Virus record (IMG/VR): IMGVR_UViG_3300007539_000229
Coordinates: 1-23,548 of that record
Strand: one strand, 5' to 3'
DNA from: a virus
Length of the DNA: 23,548 nucleotides
Shown: piece by piece, positions 14,426 to 22,159 of the stretch
How positions within the stretch are numbered: position 1 is the stretch's first letter
How the letters are laid out: every line of letters begins with the position of its first letter
The notes under the pieces: generated by a model
The model's input: only the letters and a program-made list of their open reading frames with translations
The model's database searches: none
Told to the model about the DNA's origin: nothing
Translations under genes and position numbers: made by a program

Positions 14426-16044
14426 TATGTAAATCTATCTAGACTTAGGGCCAATAATTGACCGTGTGTTAATCCCTTACTCCCACTCCCAAGAATTATC
14501 GCAGGTGGTTGCGATACAGCAACGTGCGTGCTTCCTTTTTGGGATTTACCACTACTAAATGGTAAGAATGTGAACATACCCTCATTATTTAGTCCAGCAC
14601 TAGCAATCTTTGGTTCCAATTCTGGAATACTAGATGTTCGTTTGATAGGTTCAGGAATCCTTTCTGCTTCTCTCAATGAGGGTAGTGGATCAACTGGTGC
14701 CGCCTCTTGTATGGTTGGACCCTGCAAAATCTCAAAATGAAGGTGCTCATCCCACGACTTTGTTTTGGGTCCAAGTACACCAATCTTTTGTCCAGCAAAT
14801 ACATCACCTTCCTGAACGGATGCATTAACGTGCTTATATCTCGTGAAAATGCCACCACCGTGGTCGATTAGGATAATATCCTGACCATATCTATCTTGAC
14901 CTTCAATCTTCAATTCACCATCTTTAAAGGCAACTACAGGAGATCCTGGGGGAAGACCTCCAATATCTTGCCCAGTATGTCTACCATTATTTCTAGGAGC
15001 ACCGTACTCTCCACCAGGGAATCCAACCTCCTCAGTGCTTAAAACACCGCCTGGAAGCGGGAAAATACCTTCGATAGGTTGTACTGTTCTTGGTCTTCTT
15101 GGTCTAGTAGGAGTAATACCAGTAATATCCACATCACTGTCCTTTTTAACAAAGAAAGGTTTAAAGGTTTCTAACTTACTAAGAACTCTTTCAAATACAT
15201 CTAGAGATTTACTAAGTGCTTTTGCTGCTGGAGATTCAACAGGTTCTATCTGTTGCTTAAGAAGTTCTTGTAGTCTATCTTCATTAGAAGATTCCTCAGC
15301 AGGTAGTTGTTTATCAGCACCAGTAAGATTATCTGCTAATTTTTGAGATCCAAAAGCACCAACTAAACCAGCACCAAGGACACCAAGACCATAGATAATT
15401 CTAGCACCAGGAATAGGTGTTACCAGTAGTGGTGATAGTGCAACTGCTGCTGCTTTCGCACTAGCAACACCACCCAAAGTAGTGGCAACTGAACCAACTG
15501 CTGCTTGTGTTTGTGTCTGACCCTCCGATAATCTAGTACCATAATCTATTCCAGTCAATGCAATACCTAAAACAGGTACACCGCTGGGTTTAAGACCTGC
15601 AGGAGGTTTAAATCTACTTAATAAACCCCCAGGTTTTGCTGCTTGAACATTACCAGTAATTCTTGGACCGACGCCTCTGGGTGCTGCCGTTCCACCGCCC
15701 GTAATTTGTGGGCGTGTTCTAAAAGGATTTCTAAGTCCCTGTGTGCCAGTAATTCTAGGTCTGGATCCTCCGCGACCTAGAAGTCTCAGTCCAACCCCGC
15801 CAGCAGCAGCGCCAGCAAGTCCAAGCAATTTAGCAATATTGCCAAATGTATTGTTTACAGACTTCTCTTGCTCTTTGCTTCCGATAAAATCCGCCATCTG
15901 GCGGTAGACAGCAACTCTTTCTTCATGAAGTTGTTTCTGACGTTTCTCAGACGCCTTAAAATAGTTCTTAACAACTTGAGAGGAATTGTTAAAAACTTTT
16001 TGCGTTGCTACCGCTTGCCTTTTTGCTTGCCTTACTTCAATCAT
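14425..16044 (-). CDS. Tail/baseplate protein with M23 (LytM) peptidase domain
   Basis: A 539-residue protein. Residues 345-445 form an M23 zinc endopeptidase domain: zinc ligands H356 and D360 (RHTGQD), Y403-H405 (RYKHV) and the H434-L-H436 motif (DEHLHFEIL). M23 enzymes cut peptide cross-links in peptidoglycan, so it probably opens the cell wall during infection. Residues 1-60 are basic and helical; residues 70-240 are Gly/Ala-rich and hydrophobic, with repeated RITG motifs at 97-131. Residues 255-310 carry EDRLQELL, FERVLSKL and a following DITG, all shared with the upstream transglycosylase protein. The gene begins 4 nt after that gene and overlaps gp27-like by TAATG. Tape-measure proteins of other phages often carry M23 or SLT domains, so a tape-measure role is possible but unproven. 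Confidence 0.85.
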   Translation of the reverse strand: MIEVRQAKRQAVATQKVFNNSSQVVKNYFKASEKRQKQLHEERVAVYRQMADFIGSKEQEKSVNNTFGNIAKLLGLAGAAAGGVGLRLLGRGGSRPRITGTQGLRNPFRTRPQITGGGTAAPRGVGPRITGNVQAAKPGGLLSRFKPPAGLKPSGVPVLGIALTGIDYGTRLSEGQTQTQAAVGSVATTLGGVASAKAAAVALSPLLVTPIPGARIIYGLGVLGAGLVGAFGSQKLADNLTGADKQLPAEESSNEDRLQELLKQQIEPVESPAAKALSKSLDVFERVLSKLETFKPFFVKKDSDVDITGITPTRPRRPRTVQPIEGIFPLPGGVLSTEEVGFPGGEYGAPRNNGRHTGQDIGGLPPGSPVVAFKDGELKIEGQDRYGQDIILIDHGGGIFTRYKHVNASVQEGDVFAGQKIGVLGPKTKSWDEHLHFEILQGPTIQEAAPVDPLPSLREAERIPEPIKRTSSIPELEPKIASAGLNNEGMFTFLPFSSGKSQKGSTHVAVSQPPAIILGSGSKGLTHGQLLALSLDRFT

Positions 16045-16048
16045 TTTA

Positions 16049-17740
16049 TCATACCATATTGAAAGTACTGATATAATTCAGTCTCATATGACTGTTAGGA
16101 TTTTCTGCCGAATAAATTTCGTGTTCACCACCTGCAGCAGAAGCAATAGGACCAGGATCTTTAAATGCTGGGGCCTCTGGGGGTGTCACCTCAAATGGTA
16201 AGAATGCTTGGGGACCAGGACCTTGTTGATATTCAGGTTTTTTTAGAAGTTCATCATAAGATTTAAATTTACTCTGATTCTGCATCATAAACTTACGAAT
16301 CTCTTCTGCAGTGATGATCCCATCAGGTTGTTTCCCTGCGTTACCACCGCCTTCAACGTCAATCGCCTTATTTGCCGCATATGCTTGAGGAGTGTCTCTT
16401 TCCGTATAGATTGGATCTTGTGGTTTAGCACCTAACAATGCAGGCGCTAATTGCGCCAAGGCAGTATCCATTACGCCTTTAACTTGCTTATTTCTATCTT
16501 CTTCTACTTGGTCGATGTATGAATTATATACATCCATTTGCTGTGCTCTGGATAAAGCAGCAAATTCCTCTCTAGTGTATCCAAATCTTTTTTCGGATGG
16601 ATTCTTGGGGTCATACATCAACTGGAAAATACCAGTTGCACCAGATTTATTTTTCGCTTTTGGATCAATGTTGATTCCAGACTCTTTGGATAACATTGAC
16701 ATTAATTCTGATGGTTTGATGCCCAATTTTTTAGACATCATTTTGACTTTCTTCAAAAATTCTTGATCATCTTTAAAGTCAGGAACCTTACTGGGATCAC
16801 CATATGGACTACCTGGTGGACCCAGTGGTGTCACATTTTCTTGGGTTATATCTGTTTCTGTAATTCCCTCATCGCTCGACATCCTTAGTAGATTATCAAC
16901 TACACGTTCAAATCTATTCAAAATGAGAGTAAATCTATTAACGTTCTCCAAATCTAGAGGACTTGAAGCAGACTGCTGGGCATTCTGCCTCACCAGCAAT
17001 TCTGCCAATCTATCTTCATCCGTCTTTTGACCACTTAGTGCTTTTCCAACAAGTACTCCGCCACCAAGAAGTGATAGCACTTTCAATGCCAAGGAAATCC
17101 TTCCGAGATTACCAGAACCACCAGGAATTGCTGGTGTCCTGGCAACTGAACCTGGTGCTCTTGGCACCTGAGGGTTGACTCTTGCTCCCCTACCACGAAT
17201 CAAACCATAACCAATAAGAGCACCAGTAACAATATTAGTTGCGATATTAAAGATCTCAGGTGCCATTAGGGCGGCAACTTCAGCAAAGTTACCTAAAGCG
17301 CCAGCGGTGTTTCCCTCCTTTAATTTTTCTAGTCCTTCGACACCAGCAAATGCAGCAAGCGTGCCGCGAATATCAAATAGTGCCGATCTGACACTCACAA
17401 GAGCGTATTTTTCCTCTTTCGCCCTTTTTGTTTCCGATTTGTCTTTGCTAGAACTTATTTTCTGCAGGTCCCTCATATCTTTACTGATACTGAGGAGAAG
17501 TTTCCTCATAGTATCAACAACATCACGAAGATCTCTAGTTTTACGATCAATGCGCTTATCTAGCGCCTTTTGATCATAAGCAAATGCCATCCTGCTAGCG
17601 GCACTTGAACCTTTTTTACCTTCGGCGTTGGTCTTACCTTCTGCGTTAGTCTTACTTTCTGCCCTGCCAGCGACCGCAAAAAATCTACCAGGATCTACAC
17701 CCTTCTTTTCTGGTTCGTTATTTTGCTTTCTACGCGCCAT
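16049..17740 (-). CDS. Tail/baseplate protein with lytic transglycosylase (SLT) domain
   Basis: A 563-residue protein. Residues 325-430 look like a lytic transglycosylase: KLGIKPSELMSMLSKESGIN with catalytic E353, then GATGIFQLM (367-375) and an AFAALSRAQQ-like helix. SLT enzymes cleave glycan strands of peptidoglycan. Residues 1-50 are Lys-rich with a TNAEGK tandem repeat. Residues 55-110 look like coiled coil; 165-182 and 215-233 are hydrophobic. Residues 240-300 share EDRLAELL, FERVVDNL and DIT with the M23 protein. Residues 459-485 (DVEGGG...PDGIITAEEI) resemble a single EF-hand-like calcium loop. The start overlaps the gp51-like gene by 11 nt. Its place right after the gp26/gp51 pair is where tape-measure genes lie in many phages, but that role is inference. 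Confidence 0.83.
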   Translation of the reverse strand: MARRKQNNEPEKKGVDPGRFFAVAGRAESKTNAEGKTNAEGKKGSSAASRMAFAYDQKALDKRIDRKTRDLRDVVDTMRKLLLSISKDMRDLQKISSSKDKSETKRAKEEKYALVSVRSALFDIRGTLAAFAGVEGLEKLKEGNTAGALGNFAEVAALMAPEIFNIATNIVTGALIGYGLIRGRGARVNPQVPRAPGSVARTPAIPGGSGNLGRISLALKVLSLLGGGVLVGKALSGQKTDEDRLAELLVRQNAQQSASSPLDLENVNRFTLILNRFERVVDNLLRMSSDEGITETDITQENVTPLGPPGSPYGDPSKVPDFKDDQEFLKKVKMMSKKLGIKPSELMSMLSKESGINIDPKAKNKSGATGIFQLMYDPKNPSEKRFGYTREEFAALSRAQQMDVYNSYIDQVEEDRNKQVKGVMDTALAQLAPALLGAKPQDPIYTERDTPQAYAANKAIDVEGGGNAGKQPDGIITAEEIRKFMMQNQSKFKSYDELLKKPEYQQGPGPQAFLPFEVTPPEAPAFKDPGPIASAAGGEHEIYSAENPNSHMRLNYISTFNMV

Positions 17741-17909
17741 TTTGTCGTGCCTTTAGATTTTCCGATTCAATATAATTTGAAAGCAGGGTGAGGTAGATCT
17801 CTCTTTCCCACGGAATCATATCCTCCAACTCGGTTAGAGAATAGTTATGATGTTGCATCAATTGAAAATTAGTTTGGTAATAATTTTCTAAACTAGCATG
17901 ACAAAGCAT
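17730..17909 (-). CDS. Small gp51-like protein (hub assembly / tail chaperone candidate)
   Basis: A 59-residue protein from the ATG at 17909, whose start overlaps the gp26 stop as TGATG; a GTG one codon earlier at 17912 is an alternative start. Its centre, HHNYSLTELEDMIPWEREIY followed by LTLLSNYIES, is a helix pair with a central Pro-Trp-Glu-Arg. It resembles small proteins annotated in T4-like phages as gp51, the hub assembly catalyst, though T4 gp51 itself is much longer. It is encoded in the -1 frame of gp26, directly after a slippery sequence, so it could also be made as a gp26 extension. No good Shine-Dalgarno lies at a usual distance before its start. Function is inferred from position. 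Confidence 0.6.
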   Translation of the reverse strand: MLCHASLENYYQTNFQLMQHHNYSLTELEDMIPWEREIYLTLLSNYIESENLKARQNGA

Positions 17910-18637
17910 CACATGAAAAAATTTGTTAGTCCCTCAATAACAACTTCATTTTCATTACCAGTCTTTGGATTAATTACCGTAGACTTATACATCAATTTGG
18001 GTAAGGTGTTGAAGAATTGCTCAACTTTTTTAAATTGAGAGGAATCTAGTGTTTCCAACCAAGAAATCAACTCTTTTTCGGTGCAATCGCTAGAAGACCA
18101 TGCCTCATCTTCGGTGTAAATTGTGTCAATACAGGAGGCAATAATCTTGAAGGTTTTATCTACAGTATCCTTGCCATCTGCCGATGTCATATCAAAATTA
18201 TTATCAATAAATTCCTGAAGAGATGGGTACTTCATCTTCATATGAATACCTTCAGAAACCTCAATGGTATCTGTATGGTCATCAGGAACATCAACATAAA
18301 CATCAGCAATGTTCACTGTGTGCTCAACTTTCGTTTCGCCATCATCTTGACATGTTACAAGAACATCGACTGTCTCACCAACAGATTTAGATCTGATGTT
18401 TAAAAATAGATTCTCAAGATCAAAACTTGGTAGAGTTTCAATCTTAACACCTCTGGTCAAAATACAGTTTTGAAGGGTCTGTTTGATTGCAGTAGTGATG
18501 TCTTGTTGATTTTGACTTTCTAGAGCAATAATCAAAACCTTTTCTTCTTTTACAAGAAATGGTCTGTACTTGATGATTTTACCGTTGGAGATGAGTCTCA
18601 ACTCATAAGTTGGGGTTGCAACTTTGGGTAAAGGCAT
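17909..18637 (-). CDS. 26: gp26-like baseplate hub / tail assembly protein (T4_baseplate family)
   Basis: A 242-residue protein, similar in size to T4 gp26 (208). The first 75 residues (TYELRLISNGKIIKYRPFLV, KEEKVLIIAL, DITTAIKQTLQNC) and the middle (SIGETVDVLVTCQDDG-like and KMKYPSLQEFIDNN) match the T4 baseplate family that holds gp26. The C-terminal half is helical (EKELISWLETLDSSQFKKVEQFF). In T4, gp26 is listed as a hub component or assembly factor. The start at 18637 has AGGA 4 nt upstream and a perfect late box 25 nt upstream, so this is the first gene of the long late unit. Its last codons hold the slippery site described at 17915-17935. Confidence 0.82.
   Translation of the reverse strand: MPLPKVATPTYELRLISNGKIIKYRPFLVKEEKVLIIALESQNQQDITTAIKQTLQNCILTRGVKIETLPSFDLENLFLNIRSKSVGETVDVLVTCQDDGETKVEHTVNIADVYVDVPDDHTDTIEVSEGIHMKMKYPSLQEFIDNNFDMTSADGKDTVDKTFKIIASCIDTIYTEDEAWSSSDCTEKELISWLETLDSSQFKKVEQFFNTLPKLMYKSTVINPKTGNENEVVIEGLTNFFM
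17915..17935 (-). promoter_or_regulatory. Candidate programmed -1 frameshift site
   Basis: Near the end of gp26 the in-frame codons ACA AAT TTT TTC contain two overlapping canonical X-XXY-YYZ heptamers: A-AAT-TTT (17924-17918) and T-TTT-TTC (17921-17915). An SD-like GAGGGA lies at 17935-17930, eight nt before the second heptamer, as in the dnaX-type stimulator layout. After a -1 slip the ribosome reads CAT GTG ATG straight into the gp51-like frame with no stop. No strong downstream hairpin is apparent. Confidence 0.5.
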
Positions 18638-18662
18638 AATATCCTATAGATTTCAGTGAAAT

Positions 18663-18670
18663 TATTTATA
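18663..18670 (-). promoter_or_regulatory. T4-type late promoter box
   Basis: The minus strand reads CTATAAATAAT, a perfect TATAAATA, starting 25 nt before the gp26 ATG. It lies in the 49-nt gap between the gp54-like gene and gp26 and probably drives the block from gp26 down to about 8885, a transcript of nearly 10 kb. Confidence 0.75.
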
Positions 18671-18686
18671 GAGGTAATTTTCTGGA

Positions 18687-19433
18687 TTATTTCCAGTTTT
18701 TTGGTAATTTTTTTTCAACCAAAGCAGCATCAGCAGTACTCCTATCTCTCTTGGACAAAACATACTTCTCATAATTAAAACTGACGATGGATTTAACTAT
18801 CTGCCCTTCACCATAACTAATAGGTGTGGCAATAATTTTTGTTGGATATGCCCTAAGTAGATTATAAGTTAGTGACGCAGGTTCCTGTATTGAACCCGCA
18901 GATAGGAATTTATCTTTTGTAGCACGAAAATCTCTATTAAATTTTCTAATCAATATATCACACTTGTATTCGTCAGGATATCTAAGTTTTTTGACAGAGG
19001 TTCTAGAAGCCGCTTTATTATTATCTAATGTCGGATTAATAAATTCCTGCCATGCTTGCATAACAACCAGAGAGTTATGTCCAGCATCAACATAAAAAGT
19101 AATTTCAACTTCAGGATATTGCCTACTTACCGCAAATGATTGACTAAGACCTTGATAATTACCAAACACTTCCTGCGATACTAAGTTCGATCCAGGAAGA
19201 ACTGCTTCAGTTGCATAAAATCCAAAATCATATCCATTTTCAGCAACGCCATAGGGGGGTGCGATTAAATTACCGATATAACCAAGGAGTCCCCCAGTAG
19301 CTGCAGCAGTGCCCCATCTAACTGCCACTTTGTATTGATTGGTCAGCGAAAGGCTGCCCATAATTCTCATTACATTGTCACTATTGTAATATAAGTTATT
19401 CTCCCCAGCGTTATTTAATCCAGACTTTGCCAC
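18687..19433 (-). CDS. 54: gp54-like baseplate tail-tube initiator (tail-tube fold)
   Basis: A 248-residue protein. Motifs fit the gp19/gp48/gp54 tail-tube superfamily: VLPGSNLVSQEVFGNYQG, then QSFAVSRQYPEVEITFYVD, MQAWQEFINPT, EYKCDILIRKFNRD and a late AYPTKIIATPISYGEGQIVK followed by SIVSFNYEKYVLS. In T4, gp54 sits on gp48 at the top of the baseplate and starts tube polymerisation. gp48 is encoded 1.1 kb away on the other strand, which fits the pairing. The start is GTG at 19433: no ATG precedes it before the in-frame TAG, and the next ATG would remove 21 residues. No late box is visible on this strand upstream, so its promoter is unclear. gp54 versus another tail-tube paralogue is not certain. 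Confidence 0.65.
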   Translation of the reverse strand: MAKSGLNNAGENNLYYNSDNVMRIMGSLSLTNQYKVAVRWGTAAATGGLLGYIGNLIAPPYGVAENGYDFGFYATEAVLPGSNLVSQEVFGNYQGLSQSFAVSRQYPEVEITFYVDAGHNSLVVMQAWQEFINPTLDNNKAASRTSVKKLRYPDEYKCDILIRKFNRDFRATKDKFLSAGSIQEPASLTYNLLRAYPTKIIATPISYGEGQIVKSIVSFNYEKYVLSKRDRSTADAALVEKKLPKNWK

Positions 19434-19441
19434 AATAAATA
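19434..19441 (+). promoter_or_regulatory. T4-type late promoter box for gp4 operon
   Basis: AATAAATA followed by CG, matching NATAAATA. It lies 26 nt before the ATG at 19468 and directly abuts the GTG start codon of the divergent gp54-like gene (19431-19433). Confidence 0.6.
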
Positions 19442-19467
19442 CGAATAGTATTCCCTAATATATGTAT

Positions 19468-19902
19468 ATGAGTTATCGTGGCGTCTTTAAACCTTTGAAC
19501 ATTTCTAAGTACAAAGGTGATCCCACGAATATCGTTTACAGATCATTGTGGGAAAGAAAATTTATGAAGTACTGTGATGAAAATAAAAACGTCCTTAAAT
19601 GGAACTCTGAAGAAATTATCATTCCCTATGTTTCTCCTCTGGATGGTAGAGTGCATAGATACTTTCCAGACTTTTATGTTAAATACAGGAACAGTAAGGG
19701 TGAGATTGTTGAAAGTTTGATAGAAGTTAAACCAAAGAGTCAAGTTAAAGGTCCAAAAGTACAAAAAAGAAAAACTAAAAAGTATATTACTGAAGTTACC
19801 CAGTTTGCAAAGAATCAAGCAAAATGGAAAGCAGCGATGGAATATTGTAAAGACCGTCGCTGGGAATGGAAAATTTTAACCGAAGATGATCTAGGTGTGT
19901 AA
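19468..19902 (+). CDS. 4: Head completion nuclease gp4 (T4 gp4/gp50)
   Basis: A 144-residue protein from the ATG at 19468. The N-terminus MSYRGVFKPLNISKYKGDPT and the following NIVYRSLWERKF closely follow T4 gp4, which argues for this start over the ATG two codons earlier. The likely restriction-endonuclease-like core is E29 (WER), D68 (FPDFYV) and E86-V-K88 (EVKPK), a PD-(D/E)xK arrangement. A basic KVQKRKTKK stretch and a C-terminal WKILTED follow. In T4, gp4 completes filled heads before tail joining, probably by trimming DNA ends. It heads a plus-strand run of four genes joined by TAATG overlaps. Confidence 0.9.
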   Translation: MSYRGVFKPLNISKYKGDPTNIVYRSLWERKFMKYCDENKNVLKWNSEEIIIPYVSPLDGRVHRYFPDFYVKYRNSKGEIVESLIEVKPKSQVKGPKVQKRKTKKYITEVTQFAKNQAKWKAAMEYCKDRRWEWKILTEDDLGV

Positions 19903-20576
19903 TGGCAGATTTAAGTAGATTTACGTTTGATCAATTAAGATCTCTCGGTTCTAGATATAGAATTGCAAGATATTCTAGATTATCCAAAGCAGAACTAATT
20001 CGCCAACTTGAAGCGACTGGTGAATTTAGTGATAGTGGTTATACAACGATCTTTGAAAAGATTAAAGCAAAAACTGCGGGAAAACCCAAAACAAGAGAGT
20101 GGTATCAGCAAAATCTCACGCAAGAAATTGCTGAAATTTATGGCGATACCTCAATGTTCGATCAGGAGCAGGGTGATCAGGGAGCAAGAGTTGATAAGAA
20201 CAGAATCATTCCACCAATTCCAGATAATTTAACATTCTTCAGATATAGAGCAAAAACTGCCAGAAATCTACCGTATTATGATAAGTATCCACTTTGCTAC
20301 ATCCTTAGTATTGGTAATGGATATTTTTACGGTATTAATCTCCACTATTTCAGTCCCACAAGCAGAATTGGTATTGCAATTGAATTAAAGGAGAAGCAGA
20401 TCCCTCAACTTCCCAAGGGAGTGCATAAATACTTGATATCAGAACTGAGAAGTCCTATTTTGGGTTTGGCGCAGGAAGAATGGGATACCGCATCTCTACT
20501 CCCTGTTGAAGAATTTGTAAGAAACCTAGGTGGGGTCGAAATTCCAATCAAACCAACCACAGTCTATAGAAATTAA
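19902..20576 (+). CDS. Structural protein with SAP/Rho-N-like N-terminus (possible gp2-like DNA end protector)
   Basis: A 224-residue protein. Residues 7-38 (FTFDQLRSLGSRYRIARYSR then LSKAELIRQLE) look like a SAP or Rho-N helix-extended-loop-helix, a fold that often binds nucleic acid. Residues 110-155 hold the pattern LTFFRYRAKTARNLPYYDKY and GYFYGINLHYFSP, which I know as recurring in phage virion proteins but cannot tie to one named family. In T4 the DNA end protector gene 2 lies beside gene 4, and this gene directly follows gp4 here, so gp2-like is a reasonable guess from position only. Joined to gp4 and gp48 by TAATG junctions. Confidence 0.6.
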   Translation: MADLSRFTFDQLRSLGSRYRIARYSRLSKAELIRQLEATGEFSDSGYTTIFEKIKAKTAGKPKTREWYQQNLTQEIAEIYGDTSMFDQEQGDQGARVDKNRIIPPIPDNLTFFRYRAKTARNLPYYDKYPLCYILSIGNGYFYGINLHYFSPTSRIGIAIELKEKQIPQLPKGVHKYLISELRSPILGLAQEEWDTASLLPVEEFVRNLGGVEIPIKPTTVYRN

Positions 20577-22159
20577 TGGCGACTAAATTTAGCAATATAA
20601 AATATACAGCATCTATCACTGGTGTTGATAACTTGAATCAAAATAGGAGTTTCGCTATAAATTGGGACGCCGATTATAGTGCTGCTTCACAAGGTAAGAG
20701 TAAAACGTTAGGGGCAGTAGTTGCTATTTCGGAAGTTCGCTGCGGATCGGGTGCTGGTACAGTTCCCACCAATGGTTTGTGTCCTCCTGGAGCACAATTA
20801 AAATTTGTACCGATAAAATCTGACGATCCTGATTGGCAGTCCATCACTTCATCTACCCAATTTCAGGCAGAAAATAAAAAAGTTTTAGCACGTTTAAAAG
20901 AAGGTAAAGTTCCTGGAGTTCCAGCAATTTCAGACGAAAACTGGGACAAGTATAGAGGTACTGGTGTAGCAAGTTCTAAGCAAATTAATGAACAGGAAGC
21001 AATTAACCCCACTATTACTGAAGGTACTCCAGCATTCCCTGAGGTAGAGAGTACTTCACCAAATGGCGAACCCCTTAGTTCTTCAGATACGCTAGTTGAT
21101 CTAATTAGTCAAATCTCAAATGCTGGTGCATTGTCTGCCAACAGTCAAAAATTACAGATTTTTGCACGTACTAAAGACACATATCTTCAATATCCCAAAG
21201 ATGCCAATTATCGTAAACCAGGTGCAACCAGTGGCATTTTTCAAGATTCTATGAGATTTACTCAGTTTACTTATAGACCATCACAAGAAAATCTGTTTAG
21301 AAACAATTTAAATAATATTGCAGTTCTTGCAACTGAAGGTTTAAAAAGAAATACCAACATCAAAGAACCAATCGGTGTTGTCCGATTGCCAATACCAAAT
21401 AATCTTCAAGATAAAAAAGATGTTGGTTTTGAAGGATCTAGTGCTGATACTTTGTCACTAGGTCTATTTCAATCGGCACTTGCTGACGTAGCGGGAGCGT
21501 CTGGTGTTGTTGATCTATTTGGAAAAGCAGCACAAGGTGCTGGCGATGTTCTAAATCAACTGGGAGATCTACCTGCACCCCTAAAACTTCAGTTGTCTGC
21601 GGTAGTAGCAAAAATGCTACTCTCCAAGGTCAACGTGAACGTTGATCCAACTCAAGCAATCGCTAGAGCAACTGGTGCAATTCCCAATCCAAACCTTGAA
21701 CTGCTGTTTAGTGGTCCATCTTTGAGAGCATTTCAGTTCTCCTTCAATCTAGCACCACAAGGTGCTGGTGAAGCAGAAGATGTAAGAAAAATCATGAGAT
21801 TTTTCAAACAAGGTATGTCTCCTAGAAAATTGTCTGGAAAGAGCAAAGGATTCATGATCGGAACACCAAATGTATTCCGTGTAGAATACTTAAACAACAA
21901 TCGAAGAATTAAATCATTGAATGCATTTAAATTATGTGCTCTAACTGCAGCAAACTTTGATTATGCCCCAACTAATCAATATGCTGCATATGATGATGCA
22001 CTGGCAGAATCACAACCAGTGTCTACAATCATGACATTGACTTTCCAAGAATTGACCCCAATCTTTGACACTGATTATGCAGAAAATTCCGATGATCCAT
22101 CAGTCAAAGATGGTCTTGGATCTAATACAATCACGCAAGGAGGCGATGTAGGATTCTAA
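20576..22159 (+). CDS. 48: gp48-like baseplate tail-tube cap protein
   Basis: A 527-residue protein, longer than T4 gp48 (364). The C-terminal part from about residue 371 (NLELLFSGPSLRAFQFSFNL, EAEDVRKIMRFFKQGMSP, FRVEYLNNN, LTAANFDYAP, TIMTLTFQELTPI) matches the tail-tube-like domain of gp48/gp54-type caps. Residues 90-170 are low complexity and Pro/Ser/Glu-rich, and about 290-360 are Ala/Gly-rich and helical, so the extra length is inserted before the conserved domain. In T4, gp48 caps the dome of the baseplate and supports gp54 and the tube. It lies just before gp53 with a TAATG overlap. Confidence 0.78.
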   Translation: MATKFSNIKYTASITGVDNLNQNRSFAINWDADYSAASQGKSKTLGAVVAISEVRCGSGAGTVPTNGLCPPGAQLKFVPIKSDDPDWQSITSSTQFQAENKKVLARLKEGKVPGVPAISDENWDKYRGTGVASSKQINEQEAINPTITEGTPAFPEVESTSPNGEPLSSSDTLVDLISQISNAGALSANSQKLQIFARTKDTYLQYPKDANYRKPGATSGIFQDSMRFTQFTYRPSQENLFRNNLNNIAVLATEGLKRNTNIKEPIGVVRLPIPNNLQDKKDVGFEGSSADTLSLGLFQSALADVAGASGVVDLFGKAAQGAGDVLNQLGDLPAPLKLQLSAVVAKMLLSKVNVNVDPTQAIARATGAIPNPNLELLFSGPSLRAFQFSFNLAPQGAGEAEDVRKIMRFFKQGMSPRKLSGKSKGFMIGTPNVFRVEYLNNNRRIKSLNAFKLCALTAANFDYAPTNQYAAYDDALAESQPVSTIMTLTFQELTPIFDTDYAENSDDPSVKDGLGSNTITQGGDVGF

